Origin: Clostridia bacterium
GTDB taxonomy: Bacteria; Bacillota; Clostridia; Saccharofermentanales; Saccharofermentanaceae
NCBI GenBank assembly: GCA_016287245.1
Contig: JAEEWG010000002.1
Location: forward strand, 1 to 64,000
Direction: 5' to 3'
DNA length: 64,000 nucleotides
The position numbers were made by a program, and so were the translations under genes. Under the pieces are notes generated by a model. It was not told the DNA's origin. It worked only from the letters and a program-made list of their open reading frames with translations, and made no database searches. Numbering within the stretch: position 1 is the stretch's first letter; each line of letters begins with the position of its first letter. Of the stretch, positions 1 to 11,348 are shown piece after piece.

Positions 1-328
1 CGAGATTCCACTCGTTATTCCAAGCAGATCCGGCGTTTTGGGCACATTGCTGTTGCCAGACAAGTTGTCGTTGGAGCATATCCAGTACCGCCGGAGCCAC
101 ACCGATGTATCTCTCATGACCATTCTTGGTCCGATCGAGGTGATAGTGTGCCCCTTTATGGTGAGAAGATCTCTTCAACTGCTTGTCTATCAAGATGATG
201 TTGTTCTCGAAATCCACACAATCCCAAGTCAGACCGAGCACTTCACCCTGTCGAAGACCGGCAAACAGGATAAAGGGAGTGCGTCGATGGCCATCTACTT
301 CTCCGTTTACTATGGCAGGCAGTGCCTG
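1..328 (-). pseudogene. tyrosine recombinase (phage integrase) remnant, catalytic part
   Basis: Read on the minus strand, 328 down to 2 is open and encodes part of a tyrosine recombinase catalytic domain. The box around the first catalytic arginine is clear (FILFAGLRQGEVLGLTWD), followed by the beta-sheet stretch ending in KNGHERYIGV. The frame runs off the left window edge. On its 5' side it meets TGA and TAA directly (329-334), with no plausible start. A second frame just upstream (about 338-400, residues ADFETLKG) looks like the broken continuation. I infer a frameshifted or truncated integrase. It is transcribed away from the RHS gene. It fits the integrative-element ends found near 11.0 and 13.0 kb, although it need not be the integrase of either element. 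Confidence 0.7.
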
Positions 329-370
329 TCATTAGCGCCTTTCAAGGTCTCAAAATCAGCGTTGGCATAG

Positions 371-635
371 TGCGTCGCCTGAACGGTTATTCATATATCA
401 GTGCGTCTTTGAACCGAAAATGCCTGAAACCAGAGTATTGTTTGTGCGTCGGTCGGTATTTATTGATGTTCAGAGTTGTCTGAGAAAAGCTAATGCAAGT
501 TTCTAATTTCCAGGCAGATAAAAGGCACCAACACATTTACTTCGATTTCAGAGCGTGATAATCTAATATTGTATGGGACATACATGGCAACTCGGAACGA
601 CATTAGAGTGAAAGAGTAACTGGAGGTATTGGGTT
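371..635. other. intergenic region upstream of the RHS gene
   Basis: This is a 265-bp stretch without a convincing gene. It must carry the promoter of the RHS gene. A GGAGG ribosome site lies at about 621-625, ten bases before the ATG at 636. No clear -35/-10 pair, terminator or repeat was recognised. Confidence 0.4.
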
Positions 636-3600
636 ATGGAATCTGAGAATCGCTCTCGTCGTGTTCGACTTATCAGCGTTATTCTGACGCTTGCCATTAT
701 TATCGGAGTGTTTCCGATTAGGAATGTCAAGGCCGACACCGGATCCACTAACGAAAATGATCTGGCGGTAACATACCACACTATCAGCGCGTGGGGTGGC
801 TTTACTCAGGTCGAGGTAACTGTTGAAAACAAAGGAAATACAGCGACAGATGGCTGGAGAATCGAATTCGAATACGATGATACGACCTCCATCTCCTCTA
901 TTTGGAATGCTATCGCGGCACCTTCCGACATTTCTTCACCCGAAAAGGTTACTGTGAGTAATGAGTCATACAACGGGGCTATTGTGCCCAATGGATCCAT
1001 CACGTTTGGTCTGATTGTACAGGGCGAAATGAATGAGATCCCGGATATACACGTTGTTCCGCAGCCTGAAACTCCTGTTGAAAACATCCAGAGTACATTA
1101 TTCCCTTATTCCATTTTCAGTCAGACAGACTTTGTGTTCCAAGGCTGGAAAAGCGCGATCTACGGAGATGTGTATACAGGAAACAATTTCGATTATCAGG
1201 GTTCTGAACTGAATCTCTACGGCGATCTGAATACTGTTGGTACCATTAACGCGAATGGATATCTCATTAATATCGGGAAAAGTAACGAAGGCGTGACACC
1301 AACAGTTGCGCCGGACTTTTCTGATGCGATTGAGGCACTTTCTGCCCGAATGACACCGGTAGATGCTTCCTCGTTTACATCGCAGGACCAGATTGTAGCA
1401 AATGGCTACTATTCTACCAATGGCGTTCTGACCATTTCCGGCACACAGTTTTCCGGCGATTGCGTGATCGTGGCAGATGGGGACATTACCTACAACGTGG
1501 ACGCTCTTTCCGGAGATGGCCGTGTTGTGCTTTATTCCAGGAATGGAAATATCACGATCAACGGCTCACAGATCACGATCAACGGGATCATCTATGCACC
1601 GAATGGAAGCGTGAACATCAATGCATACGATACGACCTTCAATGGAAGGATCATTGCAAATCGGTTCCAGTATAACGGTTCTATCTTCAATGCAACAGCC
1701 AGCGCAAGTGATCTTGAACTCCTTTACGAACTCCCCGTGATCCATATCACGGCAAATCCTACTCAGATAGAACTGGGTGAATCCGCAGTATTCACAATTG
1801 TCTGCGAAGATGAGGAGACTCCCTATGAGGTCAAGTTCCGTCTCAATGGTGAAGAAGTAGAAATCAGCGAAGACCTTGACTACACATTAACCCCGGACAA
1901 AGCCGGTGAGTATACGCTTGAGGCCTACGTCGAGCTCTCAACAGGCGAAGTCGTTCTCAATCAGGCAACTGTAGTAGTAACGATTCCAGCAACACCGACT
2001 CCTGTGGCTACAGATACACCCACACCGACAGAAGAACCTGTTCCTACTGTTACTGAAACACCGATACCCACCGAAACCCCAACTCCAACCGCAACCAGCA
2101 CCCCTGTTCCGACAGATACGCCTACGCCGGAGCCTACAAATACCTCCACTCCTGCACCTACGTCAACGCCTACATCTACCCCGACGAGCACACCTACCCC
2201 AATGGTAACTGTTACACCCTCGGCTACGCCTACTCCAACAGTAACAAGCTCGCCCACTCCGACAATCACTTCCAGCCCGACCAGTACGGCAACTCCCACA
2301 CCTACGAGTACGCCCACACCAACGAACACGCCAACACCTTTACCTACTTCTACGCCAATACCTACAGCTACACCTGTTGTGACTGCTACACCTTTCCCTG
2401 ACCCAACAGCGACGCCGGTACCAACAAGTACGCCTATCCCAACCCCGACTCTGACACCTGTTCCAGAAGATTCAGAGCTGTATTATGTGTTTTCGCAGGG
2501 CGATTCCCTTATCTGCGGATATCAGAATCCTTATCAACCAGATCAGTGGCGTCTATACGAAGTAGCAAGCATGACGGATACTTTGCTCAGATTGCATAAC
2601 AGTATCCTGTCAGACAATGCAAGAGCAATATTTCAGGGCGAGAGAAGCTTCAGCCCTGATTATTCGCTGTCCGGTCGTTTTACGGTCACAGTAGAAAGAT
2701 CCTCGAACCTTGAAGGACTTAACAATACTCTTGAGTTCTGTATTTATTCTGCCGATAACAGGTATTCTGAAGCCATAAGCATATGGTTAAATCCAAACAA
2801 CGGAAATATAAGTCTTATACAGGGCAGAGATAAAACGAATATCCTTGCAACTGGTAATTATGCCGCATTAATGAACAGGAATACATATAACGATATCTGG
2901 TACGACTATGACGGACAGACACATTTATTCAGTGTATATGCTGCCGAGTATTCCGTATTGGGCCATGTTACAAAACCTGAAGAACCGATTGTTTCCTGTG
3001 AGATAGATCTGTCAGATATATTTGCTGACAGTACCGGATTCAGCTGGATGATCGAATTGGATCACTGGTGGAATTCGACAGTGTTGGTACGCGGTGTAGA
3101 AATAGATCCGTATCCTGAAATACATACCAACGAGATAACACCTACTCCAACTCCAACTATAACGCCTGTATCTGAAGGTTTTAAATCTTTATCTCAGGGA
3201 AACAGTGAGTATGGTTATGAAGATCCTTTCGTAGAGGAAAACTGGAATTTTGTCGGAAGTTCACAATATGTAGATGGCGACAACATCGATCTTTTGAATC
3301 GTCAAAGCAATAGTAACTGCGGTTCTGCGTATCTCTCGTTTGCAGAAGATGCCGGGGAAGATTACGAGTTTTATACAAGATTCACTTTTTCCAGAGAAAA
3401 CGGGACTGAGAATGGGTTCGCATTTATTGTGGAGCCTGATAACGCTGAAGTCGGATTCTATGGAAGTAACGGTTATAACATGCACCAGAACAGCCTTATC
3501 GTGGAATTCGATTTTGATCCTCAGACTGACTATAGCAGGTTCAATGAATACGGAGACTTTGTTGAATATGATGAAAGCAATTCTCATGTAGGAATAATTA

Positions 3601-6600
3601 TCAATGGTAATGAAGTTCAACACTATGCAGTAGCAGATTATCCTGATATGAGAGAAACGGATAAGATAACCGATGCATGGATAGATTACGACGGAGAAAC
3701 ACTGCGTGTTTACGTATGTACGATAAATCAGTACGGACATATCTATAAGCATGAGAAACCTCTGATATCGCTCGATATAGACCTTGAAGAACTGTTTGAC
3801 GGAGAAACAAATCTTTATATGGGATTTGTATCCAAGGACGCAGACAAAGATACAGATCTTATACTTCACGGTTTTGAGATAGCACAAACTCCTTTTACAA
3901 CACTTCTTCCGTACGACTATCCTCTGGAAGAGCAGGACCGATATCAGATATTGTCCATGGGTGATGCAACATACGATTATATAAGACGCTATGACAGGAA
4001 CGATTGGACAACAACGGAATGCAGTCCGAGCATCAGAGAGAATGCGGTATCGCTTTCGGAACTCTTTGGCACGGACACAGCCGTTTATAGTAATAGGGTA
4101 AGTGAGTTTTCACAGGACTATTCATTCTCGGGCAGATTCACATATACCGTCAACTGCGGCCCCAATGACGGCAATTGTTCAAACATAACGTTTTTCAACC
4201 CTGATACGGGAAAAGAAAACGGCTCTTTTACCATACACATAGATATTCTGCCGAGCAGTAATCACTACTGGAAAGATCCATATGGACAGGGAGAATGGCA
4301 GTTCGGCACAGAACCTTCAAATTCTTCCATAGGCATCAGTCTTAATGGGGACATGATGCATGAATACTGCTACTCTGAATATCTTGGATTCAGAGAGTCC
4401 GGAAGTGTGCATGAGATATGGTTCGAATACGACGGACATGACAAGATATTGTATGTATATGTAGCGCCATACGATACAGAGGGTAATGTACAAAAACCGA
4501 ATACCCCAACCTTGATGCTTAATATCGATCTTGAAGAACTGTTTGGCGGAACACATCGGTTTGATATCGAATTAAGTGGAGACGGCGGATGGGATCCCGC
4601 AGAGTTTATCTATCGCGGCATAGAATTTGATCCGTATCCTGCAATACACGGAAGCCATGAAAGCGATATCGAGATACTCTCACCTGCAGACGAAGATGTA
4701 TTTACCATAGGTGAAGAGATTGATGTATTCGGACGGATAAACAGTATCGATGCCGATACATTAAGTATATTGCTCTTAAATGAGGAAGACGCAACTGTAT
4801 TCAGTGATGAAAGGGCACCTAACAGTTACTTCTCATCAATTACAACGATAGATACTGGCGAACTGACGACAGGAGATTACACGTTGTTTGTCTCAATCTC
4901 TTCCGAGGGCGAGGTTTTATCAAGCGAGTTAATTGAGATCACACTGATACCTGATCCAGTTATTGATGCAGATATTACAGGAAATACGCTTACCATTGAT
5001 GGTATGGATGTATTCGGGACGATTGATATAACAGAAGATTCGGAATACATACTCTATAGACATAACACAACGGATGATTTCTGGACCATTGTTTCTGAGG
5101 GAGAAGGAAATAAGAACGATGAGAGCATCGGTTTTATTGATTTCGATGATCTTCCTGATAGAAGTGTGTACTTAAGGCTTGTCATTACTCTTGAGAGCGG
5201 CAGAGTCATAACGGTGTACAAGACTTTCGAGTATGACAAAAATGCAATTCTATATCCGGATCAGCCGACTGCTAGCCCGACACCCACGGTAACACCGATA
5301 GAATATACTGACGAAGAACTGTTTGTAGATGTTGATAATGAACAGGAAGGCATGGAAGTATCCTTCGTAACTGATATTGTTGGCACGGTTTCCGGAACTC
5401 TTCTGGATCGATATACGTTTGAAGTGTATCCTGTGAATTCTGATGTGGCTGTTTATACAAGTACTGGAACTTCAGAAGTGATAGATGAAGCACTCGGAAC
5501 GCTGGATGCGACACTGCTCGTAAATGGTTACTATCTGGTCAAAGTGACGGCATATGCTTCTGACGGTTGTGGTCTCTATGACGAGGTCACAGTACTTGTC
5601 TGTGGAAACGCAAAGATCGGAAACTATTCTATATCGTTCAATGACCTTTCCACCGGCCTCAACAATTTTCCTCTCCAGATTTATAGAACGTATGATTCCA
5701 GGCGAAGAGACGAACTTGGAGATTTCGGATATGGCTGGGAAATGACAATTGGCGGCCCGAGAATATCCGTCTCAGGCGATCTTTCCTCTGGATGGGGATA
5801 TGAAAAACATACGACTGTCGCGGTTCCACTTAATTACTGGAAGCCCGAGCATGCTCATGAGATTTATATCGATTGGGGAAATGGGCACTCGGAGACATTC
5901 GAATTATCGCTTTCTCCTGAAAAATGGATTGACGCACCGATGGGAACAGTATCTGCATGTTTCATCAACAAGTCTGGGAAAAGCGATAAGCTGACGATTC
6001 TTGACAAATGTGAAGGCTTGTCCTATGAAAAACCTTCTAAAACAATTCTTGACAGTAGTTATTCTACCTGGAATCCTCAGAATTTCCTCCTTACAACCAG
6101 AGATGGTGTGAAGTATTACTTTAATCTGCATAGTGGTCTCTACAAGGTGGAAGATACATATGGACGGACTATCGAGATTACTGATGACGGTGTATTCTAT
6201 TCAGACGGATCCGGAATTGAGATAGTCCGGGACGAAGAAGGTAAGATCACCTCTATTTCTGATGGTACTCAAAGTGTATCGTACTCCTACGAGAATGGCG
6301 ATTTAACATCTTTAGTTGACCGCGCAAATAACACCACATCCTTCAGATACAAGACGGATCCGTCTCACTATCTGGAAGAGATTATCGATCCGCTGAATCA
6401 TCGTGTCGCAAAGAATATCTACGACGAGGATGGCCGCCTGATAAGTACGATTGACGCAGACGGAAACGAAATCAAGTTTGATCACGTCCTTGATAAAGAT
6501 CACAAGGTTGAGGTTGTGACAAATCGTTTAGGTTATTCAACCACATACGAATACGATGATTGGGGAAATGTCATTTCCGTTAAGGATGCTCTGGGAAGAA

Positions 6601-9600
6601 CAACTTATACGACGTACGACGAGAATCGCCATGTAGAATCCAAGACAGATGCAAAGGGAAGTACGACGTATTATGAGTATTCCGCTGATGGGGATCTGCT
6701 TTCTGTTACCGACAGTTTGGGACGAACCATGTCGTGTTCTTATACTCCAGATGGATTCATGACATCAGTAACCCAGTGTGATCTTGATATTCTTGGTATG
6801 TCATATGATCAACATGGGAATATCCTTAATGCGACAGATTCCTTGGGGAATACAGAAACCTTTGAATATTTCTCAGATGGCAATCTGAAGAGTGTTACGG
6901 ACAGTATAGGACTTCTATATAATTGCGTCTATGATGATTCCGGAAGAGTCAAACAGATGACAAATTCCGAGGGCCTTGTTATTGCTTTCAGGTATAACGA
7001 GCAGGATCTGATCTCTGAACGAACGGTTACAACTAACGGAAAATCTTTGACTACATCGTACGAATACGACCTTTATGGGAATGTCACCAAGAAAACATAT
7101 CCCGACAGGACTTATGAGATCTACACATATGATGCTGTCGGAAATATGACAAGCAGCATCGACTATCTAAACCGCAAAACTGAGTATTCGTACGACATAT
7201 ACGGAAATTGTACTCAAATTACCTATCCAGACAACACCACAGAGTCTTTTGAATATGACGCGGAGAATCAGCTTGTTCATGCAGAGGACAGACTCGGTAA
7301 TGGCGTCGATTTCAAGTATGACGGGGTTGGCAATGTTGTTGAGAAGAAGTACTCGACCGGGGCGATAATATCCTATGAGTACGATGCAAACAACCAACCG
7401 ATATATGTCACAAATAGCCTTGGTGGAGTAACTTCTTATAAGTATGATGCTATTGGCAGAAACACAGAGGTAAAGGATCCTTTCGGAAACACAACCACCT
7501 ATGACTATTCTGATCTTGGACTTATTTCTTCCGTTACAGATGCGAACGGGAATACATATTTCTTTGAGTACGATGATGGTGGAAACAGGACGAAAGTCAC
7601 TTACCCGGATGGAACATCGAATACCTGGTCGTACGACGTTCGTGGCAGATTAAAGACGTGCACGGATGCTGAGAACAACACAACATCGTACGATTATGAT
7701 GTTAAGGACAGACTTGTCAAGGTTACTGATCCGTCAGGAGCATCGTGGAATTATGAGTACGATAAGCTTGGTAATCTTACCAAGGTAACGGACAGCCTGG
7801 ATAACGAGACGGAGTATTCCTATGACGAATATGGAAGACTCGTTAAGACAACAAATGCCAAGGGCAACGAATCGACCGTTTCTTATAACACGGCTGGGCA
7901 GGTAATATCCAGCACTGATTTCGGAGGAAACGAAACCTTATATTCTTATGACGAACTCGGGAGAGTCTCTTCTGTGGAAGACGGAGAAGGAATAACTACC
8001 TATGTATACAACGGAAAAGGACAACTGATTCGAGTTGAGTCACGGGACGGAGATATTTCTTATTCGTATAACCAGCAGGGGTATCTTGCTTCTAAGACGG
8101 ATGAAAGAGGCAAGACAGTATACTACTATTACGACGAGAGCGGGTATCTTACTGATGTTTTCTGTTCCGAAGGTTCTGTTACTTATTCGTATGATAAAGC
8201 GGGTCGCCTAGCTAGCGTTACCGATGCGAATGGTAATACTACTTCGTACAGTTACGACGAAGTCGGAAATCTAAAAGGAACAGCATATCCGAACGGCATT
8301 ACAACCACTTATGAGTATAACGATAACAATCTTCTTGTCGGACAGGTATCAAAGAATGCTGCCGGAACAGTCATTGCGAGTTATGAATATACACTTGGAG
8401 AAAACGGTGAAAGACTGATCTGTCAGGAATTGAACAGAAAAGTGACCTACACCTATGACGATCTTCAGAGGTTGACGTCAGAGACGATTGAAAGTAACGG
8501 AACAACGTCTGTCACCACCTACTTCTACGACTCGAACTCGAATCGTACTGCAATGAACAAAGACGGAGTTGTTACGAACTACACATATAACGAACTGAAC
8601 CAGTTGGTTCAGGCTGGAACGGTTGTATATACCTATGACGATGCCGGTAATCTGGTTGCGCAGAGCGATAACGGTATGTTGATTGCTTCTTACGAGTATA
8701 ACTCCAGAAATCAAATGATCAAAGCGGTTGTGAATACTGTAGATGGTACGGTTACCGAGACATATGCGTACAATTATCTCGGCGATCGCATTTCCAAGAC
8801 CAGTAACGGAGTAACGACGTACTATACTCTTGACTATAGCTCAGGACTCTCACAAAACCTTGTCATTGAGAAAGGCGAAATATCTACTTTCTATGCCCGC
8901 GGATTTGAGTTGATATCCGGGGAAAGTGGAGCGGATACATATTATTACTTATACGATGGCGGTAATTCCGTGCGAGAAATTACGGATGCTAACGGAAATA
9001 TCTCGGACGAATACATTTTTGATGCGTTCGGGAATAGGATCGAGCATACTGGAGATTCTGATAACGCTTACGGGTTCCAAGGCGAACAACAAGATGAAAC
9101 CGGACTCTACTACCTAAGAGCAAGATATATGGATCCGACAACAGGTACCTTTACCAGCATGGATACCTATGGTGGTGGTCTTTCTGATCCGATGAGTCTG
9201 CACAAGTATCTATTTGCAAACAGCAATCCAGTTAAGTATTGCGATCCGAGCGGACTATCGAGTTCACTAGTTGAAATGATTACGGTACTTGGTTGCGTAA
9301 GCATTATAGTTTCAACTTTAGTATATACGGGAGATACTCTGATTAATGACCCTGAAATGAAAGCCCACTCTGCCCAGGGATTATTACAGTATGTTCTTCA
9401 AACACTTGTGAATGTTTTACTTGCCTTTTTGCTGATATATTTCTTTTATAAGATAGTTGCTGCAATAATTGCAGCTATTTCGAGCGATCCGGAAATCGTT
9501 GAAAAAACAGTCGAGTTTGTGCAGAAACCTCTTCAGAATCACCATTTTGCAACCAACAAAAACAAAAATTATGTTGGTCAATTCCAAAGTATTTTGGAGA

Positions 9601-9818
9601 AATATGGATTAGATCTTAATGGTTCTTGGAACATTGAAAAAATGAGTCATTTAGGAAGACATCCTAATAAGTATCATGATTGGGTTTTGGATATGATGAG
9701 AAGTATTGATTCTTTGGCTGACGGTGATACAGAGGCATTCCTTGAAATGTGGGACGAGTTGGTAAAAAAGTATATTATGGAACATCCAGAAAAGTTAACT
9801 AAAGCAGGATGGAATTAA
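636..9818 (+). CDS. secreted RHS/YD-repeat polymorphic toxin with AHH-type nuclease C-terminus
   Basis: A 3060-residue secreted protein. Approximate order: signal peptide 1-33; CBM2-like beta-sandwich 40-132; two beta-rich repetitive stretches 167-210 and 272-352; Ig-like domain 367-450; Thr/Pro linker 451-610; three related LamG/ConA-like modules 615-830, 849-1085 and 1104-1335; further beta domains to about 1660, with a short second Thr/Pro linker near 1550. Then come the RHS entry region from 1664, dozens of YD repeats (about 1845-2770) and the RHS core ([15 protein letters not shown], ending DPSGL near 2874). Two hydrophobic segments follow at 2877-2899 and 2922-2948. The last about 95 residues form the toxin tip: NHHFATNKN, then [11 protein letters not shown], the pattern of AHH nucleases of the HNH superfamily. 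Known biology: RHS shells encase and deliver a C-terminal toxin. That this one kills competitors is inference. The next gene is its likely immunity gene. Confidence 0.9.
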   Translation: MESENRSRRVRLISVILTLAIIIGVFPIRNVKADTGSTNENDLAVTYHTISAWGGFTQVEVTVENKGNTATDGWRIEFEYDDTTSISSIWNAIAAPSDISSPEKVTVSNESYNGAIVPNGSITFGLIVQGEMNEIPDIHVVPQPETPVENIQSTLFPYSIFSQTDFVFQGWKSAIYGDVYTGNNFDYQGSELNLYGDLNTVGTINANGYLINIGKSNEGVTPTVAPDFSDAIEALSARMTPVDASSFTSQDQIVANGYYSTNGVLTISGTQFSGDCVIVADGDITYNVDALSGDGRVVLYSRNGNITINGSQITINGIIYAPNGSVNINAYDTTFNGRIIANRFQYNGSIFNATASASDLELLYELPVIHITANPTQIELGESAVFTIVCEDEETPYEVKFRLNGEEVEISEDLDYTLTPDKAGEYTLEAYVELSTGEVVLNQATVVVTIPATPTPVATDTPTPTEEPVPTVTETPIPTETPTPTATSTPVPTDTPTPEPTNTSTPAPTSTPTSTPTSTPTPMVTVTPSATPTPTVTSSPTPTITSSPTSTATPTPTSTPTPTNTPTPLPTSTPIPTATPVVTATPFPDPTATPVPTSTPIPTPTLTPVPEDSELYYVFSQGDSLICGYQNPYQPDQWRLYEVASMTDTLLRLHNSILSDNARAIFQGERSFSPDYSLSGRFTVTVERSSNLEGLNNTLEFCIYSADNRYSEAISIWLNPNNGNISLIQGRDKTNILATGNYAALMNRNTYNDIWYDYDGQTHLFSVYAAEYSVLGHVTKPEEPIVSCEIDLSDIFADSTGFSWMIELDHWWNSTVLVRGVEIDPYPEIHTNEITPTPTPTITPVSEGFKSLSQGNSEYGYEDPFVEENWNFVGSSQYVDGDNIDLLNRQSNSNCGSAYLSFAEDAGEDYEFYTRFTFSRENGTENGFAFIVEPDNAEVGFYGSNGYNMHQNSLIVEFDFDPQTDYSRFNEYGDFVEYDESNSHVGIIINGNEVQHYAVADYPDMRETDKITDAWIDYDGETLRVYVCTINQYGHIYKHEKPLISLDIDLEELFDGETNLYMGFVSKDADKDTDLILHGFEIAQTPFTTLLPYDYPLEEQDRYQILSMGDATYDYIRRYDRNDWTTTECSPSIRENAVSLSELFGTDTAVYSNRVSEFSQDYSFSGRFTYTVNCGPNDGNCSNITFFNPDTGKENGSFTIHIDILPSSNHYWKDPYGQGEWQFGTEPSNSSIGISLNGDMMHEYCYSEYLGFRESGSVHEIWFEYDGHDKILYVYVAPYDTEGNVQKPNTPTLMLNIDLEELFGGTHRFDIELSGDGGWDPAEFIYRGIEFDPYPAIHGSHESDIEILSPADEDVFTIGEEIDVFGRINSIDADTLSILLLNEEDATVFSDERAPNSYFSSITTIDTGELTTGDYTLFVSISSEGEVLSSELIEITLIPDPVIDADITGNTLTIDGMDVFGTIDITEDSEYILYRHNTTDDFWTIVSEGEGNKNDESIGFIDFDDLPDRSVYLRLVITLESGRVITVYKTFEYDKNAILYPDQPTASPTPTVTPIEYTDEELFVDVDNEQEGMEVSFVTDIVGTVSGTLLDRYTFEVYPVNSDVAVYTSTGTSEVIDEALGTLDATLLVNGYYLVKVTAYASDGCGLYDEVTVLVCGNAKIGNYSISFNDLSTGLNNFPLQIYRTYDSRRRDELGDFGYGWEMTIGGPRISVSGDLSSGWGYEKHTTVAVPLNYWKPEHAHEIYIDWGNGHSETFELSLSPEKWIDAPMGTVSACFINKSGKSDKLTILDKCEGLSYEKPSKTILDSSYSTWNPQNFLLTTRDGVKYYFNLHSGLYKVEDTYGRTIEITDDGVFYSDGSGIEIVRDEEGKITSISDGTQSVSYSYENGDLTSLVDRANNTTSFRYKTDPSHYLEEIIDPLNHRVAKNIYDEDGRLISTIDADGNEIKFDHVLDKDHKVEVVTNRLGYSTTYEYDDWGNVISVKDALGRTTYTTYDENRHVESKTDAKGSTTYYEYSADGDLLSVTDSLGRTMSCSYTPDGFMTSVTQCDLDILGMSYDQHGNILNATDSLGNTETFEYFSDGNLKSVTDSIGLLYNCVYDDSGRVKQMTNSEGLVIAFRYNEQDLISERTVTTNGKSLTTSYEYDLYGNVTKKTYPDRTYEIYTYDAVGNMTSSIDYLNRKTEYSYDIYGNCTQITYPDNTTESFEYDAENQLVHAEDRLGNGVDFKYDGVGNVVEKKYSTGAIISYEYDANNQPIYVTNSLGGVTSYKYDAIGRNTEVKDPFGNTTTYDYSDLGLISSVTDANGNTYFFEYDDGGNRTKVTYPDGTSNTWSYDVRGRLKTCTDAENNTTSYDYDVKDRLVKVTDPSGASWNYEYDKLGNLTKVTDSLDNETEYSYDEYGRLVKTTNAKGNESTVSYNTAGQVISSTDFGGNETLYSYDELGRVSSVEDGEGITTYVYNGKGQLIRVESRDGDISYSYNQQGYLASKTDERGKTVYYYYDESGYLTDVFCSEGSVTYSYDKAGRLASVTDANGNTTSYSYDEVGNLKGTAYPNGITTTYEYNDNNLLVGQVSKNAAGTVIASYEYTLGENGERLICQELNRKVTYTYDDLQRLTSETIESNGTTSVTTYFYDSNSNRTAMNKDGVVTNYTYNELNQLVQAGTVVYTYDDAGNLVAQSDNGMLIASYEYNSRNQMIKAVVNTVDGTVTETYAYNYLGDRISKTSNGVTTYYTLDYSSGLSQNLVIEKGEISTFYARGFELISGESGADTYYYLYDGGNSVREITDANGNISDEYIFDAFGNRIEHTGDSDNAYGFQGEQQDETGLYYLRARYMDPTTGTFTSMDTYGGGLSDPMSLHKYLFANSNPVKYCDPSGLSSSLVEMITVLGCVSIIVSTLVYTGDTLINDPEMKAHSAQGLLQYVLQTLVNVLLAFLLIYFFYKIVAAIIAAISSDPEIVEKTVEFVQKPLQNHHFATNKNKNYVGQFQSILEKYGLDLNGSWNIEKMSHLGRHPNKYHDWVLDMMRSIDSLADGDTEAFLEMWDELVKKYIMEHPEKLTKAGWN

Positions 9819-9838
9819 AGTTCTGAGAGGTGGTTATT

Positions 9839-10438
9839 ATGAACATTTACAAAATGAGTTGCGATGTAGATTATTACGAAAGAGTATTTAATGCGAGAAA
9901 ACAGAATATTTACGCATATAAATCAAATATCCCCGAAATAAGCAAAAAAGTAGGAAGAGACTGTTCACATCTAGATTTCTCACCTGGCTTGAATGAACTA
10001 CTGGAAGATGTCGTCTTTTTCTGCGAAACTGATAACTCCCTGCAATCATACAACTATTTGAATAATGTACATGGGTGGCCAATAGTCCACGAACGAGTTA
10101 AAGATCTATTGACGGAAGAACATATTCGAGGTGTTCTATTTTTCCCTCTCCGAATTATACATGACAAGTCAGGATTACCAGAACACGGATTCTATCTGCT
10201 ATACACATCGAATTTCATCGAAGCATATGATATGGAAAGAAGCATGTACAAATACCTTGAGAAATATAACGCGTATATGTTCTTCCCAATGAAAACGGTT
10301 TTTGTAGAATCTGAATGCTCCCAATATGATATATTTAGATGTGTTAAAGATCCAGTTCCTTTGTATGTGAGTCAACGCTTCTACGAGATTATTAAATCAG
10401 CTGGATATGAAGGTTTTAGTTTTCATAAAGTTCAATAG
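9839..10438 (+). CDS. probable immunity protein, Imm11/DUF1629-like
   Basis: A cytoplasmic protein of about 199 residues, starting 20 bases after the RHS toxin stop. The ATG at 9839 is preferred over the in-frame GTG at 9830 because AGAGGTGG (9825-9832) is well placed for it. The C-terminal pattern VSQRFYEIIKSAGYEGFSF matches the end of the DUF1629/Imm11 immunity family, which is known to sit next to RHS and other polymorphic toxins, including AHH nucleases. No signal peptide or membrane segment is seen, as expected for neutralising a toxin in the cytoplasm. The family assignment rests on pattern memory, not a search. Adjacency gives the immunity role good support. Confidence 0.7.
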   Translation: MNIYKMSCDVDYYERVFNARKQNIYAYKSNIPEISKKVGRDCSHLDFSPGLNELLEDVVFFCETDNSLQSYNYLNNVHGWPIVHERVKDLLTEEHIRGVLFFPLRIIHDKSGLPEHGFYLLYTSNFIEAYDMERSMYKYLEKYNAYMFFPMKTVFVESECSQYDIFRCVKDPVPLYVSQRFYEIIKSAGYEGFSFHKVQ

Positions 10439-10471
10439 GAATTATTCTTTATGGCAATGAGAGGAATGTCT

Positions 10472-10849
10472 ATGACTTCAACGGATAGTTGCTTTGAATG
10501 TCAATTCACAAACTACGTAAATGAATGTTTATTAACGATAACTCATTCAGATATTAAAGGACTAGTGTTTAATCTTTACGAGGATGACATCGGTTGTTTT
10601 TCCATGGAAATTGTAGGAACTTTATCTTTTGATGATTTGAATCTCCAATGGACAGATGATGAAATCGATAATTTTGGAACTAGAGAAGAACCGTTTGTAT
10701 GGCAAGATGAGAACTGGGAAAAAGCCCAAGAACGAGTTGTTTCCTCGCTTAGAAATATGATTTATAAAGCCGATCATAAAAGTATTTTATGGACTGTAGG
10801 AGGAATTGCCGTTGGTTTTGTAGATGGTAATTTAGAAACAGTCAGATAA
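10472..10849 (+). CDS. small acidic protein, possible second immunity protein
   Basis: Encodes about 125 residues (132 if translation begins at 10451), right after the immunity gene. The ATG at 10472 has AGAGGA six bases upstream. In-frame ATGs at 10451, 10457 and 10466 are alternatives, and 10451 has a weaker AGGA. The protein is small, acidic and single-domain, rich in Trp and Asp in the middle (QWTDDEIDNFG), and ends in GGIAVGFVDGNLETV, a style of ending common in immunity proteins. I cannot name the family. Two immunity-like genes behind one toxin may mean one is a leftover from an earlier toxin tip. Base composition is AT-rich, like the preceding gene and unlike the chromosomal genes to the right. 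Confidence 0.55.
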   Translation: MTSTDSCFECQFTNYVNECLLTITHSDIKGLVFNLYEDDIGCFSMEIVGTLSFDDLNLQWTDDEIDNFGTREEPFVWQDENWEKAQERVVSSLRNMIYKADHKSILWTVGGIAVGFVDGNLETVR

Positions 10850-10870
10850 GCAAAACATGTCGAAAGATTC

Positions 10871-10900
10871 TGACCACAGTTTTGACCACAATTGTGGTCA
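10871..10900. repeat. 12-bp-period TGACCACA repeats, left arm of attachment site 1
   Basis: TGACCACA occurs at 10871 and again at 10883. The second copy forms the perfect 18-bp palindrome TGACCACAATTGTGGTCA (10883-10900). The same motif pair with the same 12-bp period recurs on the other side of the tRNA-end core at 11087 and 11099, and in diverged form at 12842 and 12854. The layout resembles integrase arm-type or excisionase sites beside an att core. That role is inferred. Confidence 0.55.
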
Positions 10901-11002
10901 TCAATAATGGAATAGTTGGACTGACTGATGCCAAAAGAGGCGCTTTAACATACCAAAAGGGCCAATTTTTGTTGTAATTGGCGAGAAATTGCGGAATCAT
11001 CG

Positions 11003-11074
11003 TAATTCGACTCCCTCCTTCTCCGCCAAATCCTGAATGTCCCTGATTGGATGTTCAGGATTTTTCTTTTGTGT
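11003..11074 (+). other. attachment site 1: tRNA-Ser 3' end plus terminator
   Basis: The sequence to 11028 reads as the T-loop and acceptor strand of a tRNA-Ser, ending CCTTCTCCGCCA, but no 5' half (GGAGAAG) lies upstream. It is followed at once by a tRNA terminator. The 72-bp block recurs at 12974-13045, with the first 39 bases identical. Isolated tRNA 3' ends in direct repeat are the signature of integrative elements that insert into tRNA genes. The intact tRNA-Ser should lie left of this window. Confidence 0.7.
11029..11070 (+). terminator. rho-independent terminator of the tRNA-Ser remnant
   Basis: AATCCTGAA (11029-11037) pairs with TTCAGGATT (11054-11062) and is followed by a T-rich run. 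It directly follows the CCA of the tRNA 3' end and is duplicated in diverged form at 13000-13040. Confidence 0.65.
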
Positions 11075-11086
11075 GCAAATGTCGTT

Positions 11087-11110
11087 TGACCACAAATTTG
11101 ACCACAATTA
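11087..11110. repeat. 12-bp-period TGACCACA repeats right of attachment core 1
   Basis: TGACCACA at 11087 and 11099, again 12 bp apart, just right of the first tRNA-end core. On the minus strand the repeats read as CGQICGQ codons, a composition I associate with integrase C-termini that overlap their own arm sites. This may be the end of a deleted integrase of the second element. The integrase reading is inference. Confidence 0.45.
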
Positions 11111-11172
11111 CGGTAAAAGATAAATGTCAGTGAAGATGATATTGAATGCTGCAGAAAAGGTTTGATAGCTTC

Positions 11173-11212
11173 TGCCAAAACGCCGAAAAATATTGTGCCA
11201 AAACGCCGAAAA
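11173..11212. repeat. direct repeat of a 17-bp unit
   Basis: TGCCAAAACGCCGAAAA occurs at 11173-11189 and 11196-11212, 23 bp apart start to start. It lies downstream of the DUF4143 ATPase gene in the short element between the two attachment sites. Function unknown. Confidence 0.6.
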
Positions 11213-11264
11213 GAGTTGCAGCTTTCTTGTGATTACATATTCTTTCATTAGAGAGGTAGACGAT

Positions 11265-11348
11265 ATGAAAGATCATAAAGAACGAATAGTTGAACCTATC
11301 CTTTTATTATATTTCAAGACTGTTCTCATCCAAAAGAAAATCAAATAG
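11265..11348 (+). pseudogene. 27-codon ORF with good ribosome site, probable gene start remnant
   Basis: ATG at 11265 is preceded by GAGAGGTAGAC and gives MKDHKERIVEPILLLYF before running into the 3' end of the opposite-strand ATPase gene and stopping at 11348. The clean ribosome site on so short a frame suggests the 5' stub of a gene cut by insertion of the ATPase segment. A real small peptide cannot be excluded. Confidence 0.3.

Noticed and set aside
1961-2329. Val/Gly-rich minus-strand frame opposite the Thr/Pro linker
   Set aside because: It is the reverse reading of ACN/CCN repeats in the RHS gene, with no start signal.
11003-11028. functional tRNA-Ser gene
   Set aside because: Only the T-arm end and acceptor strand are present. 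No 5' acceptor strand, D-arm or anticodon arm lies upstream. The same holds for 12974-12999.
10945-11178. 77-codon minus-strand frame across attachment site 1 as a real protein
   Set aside because: It runs through a tRNA 3' end and its terminator. At best its middle (CGQICGQ) preserves the end of a lost integrase.
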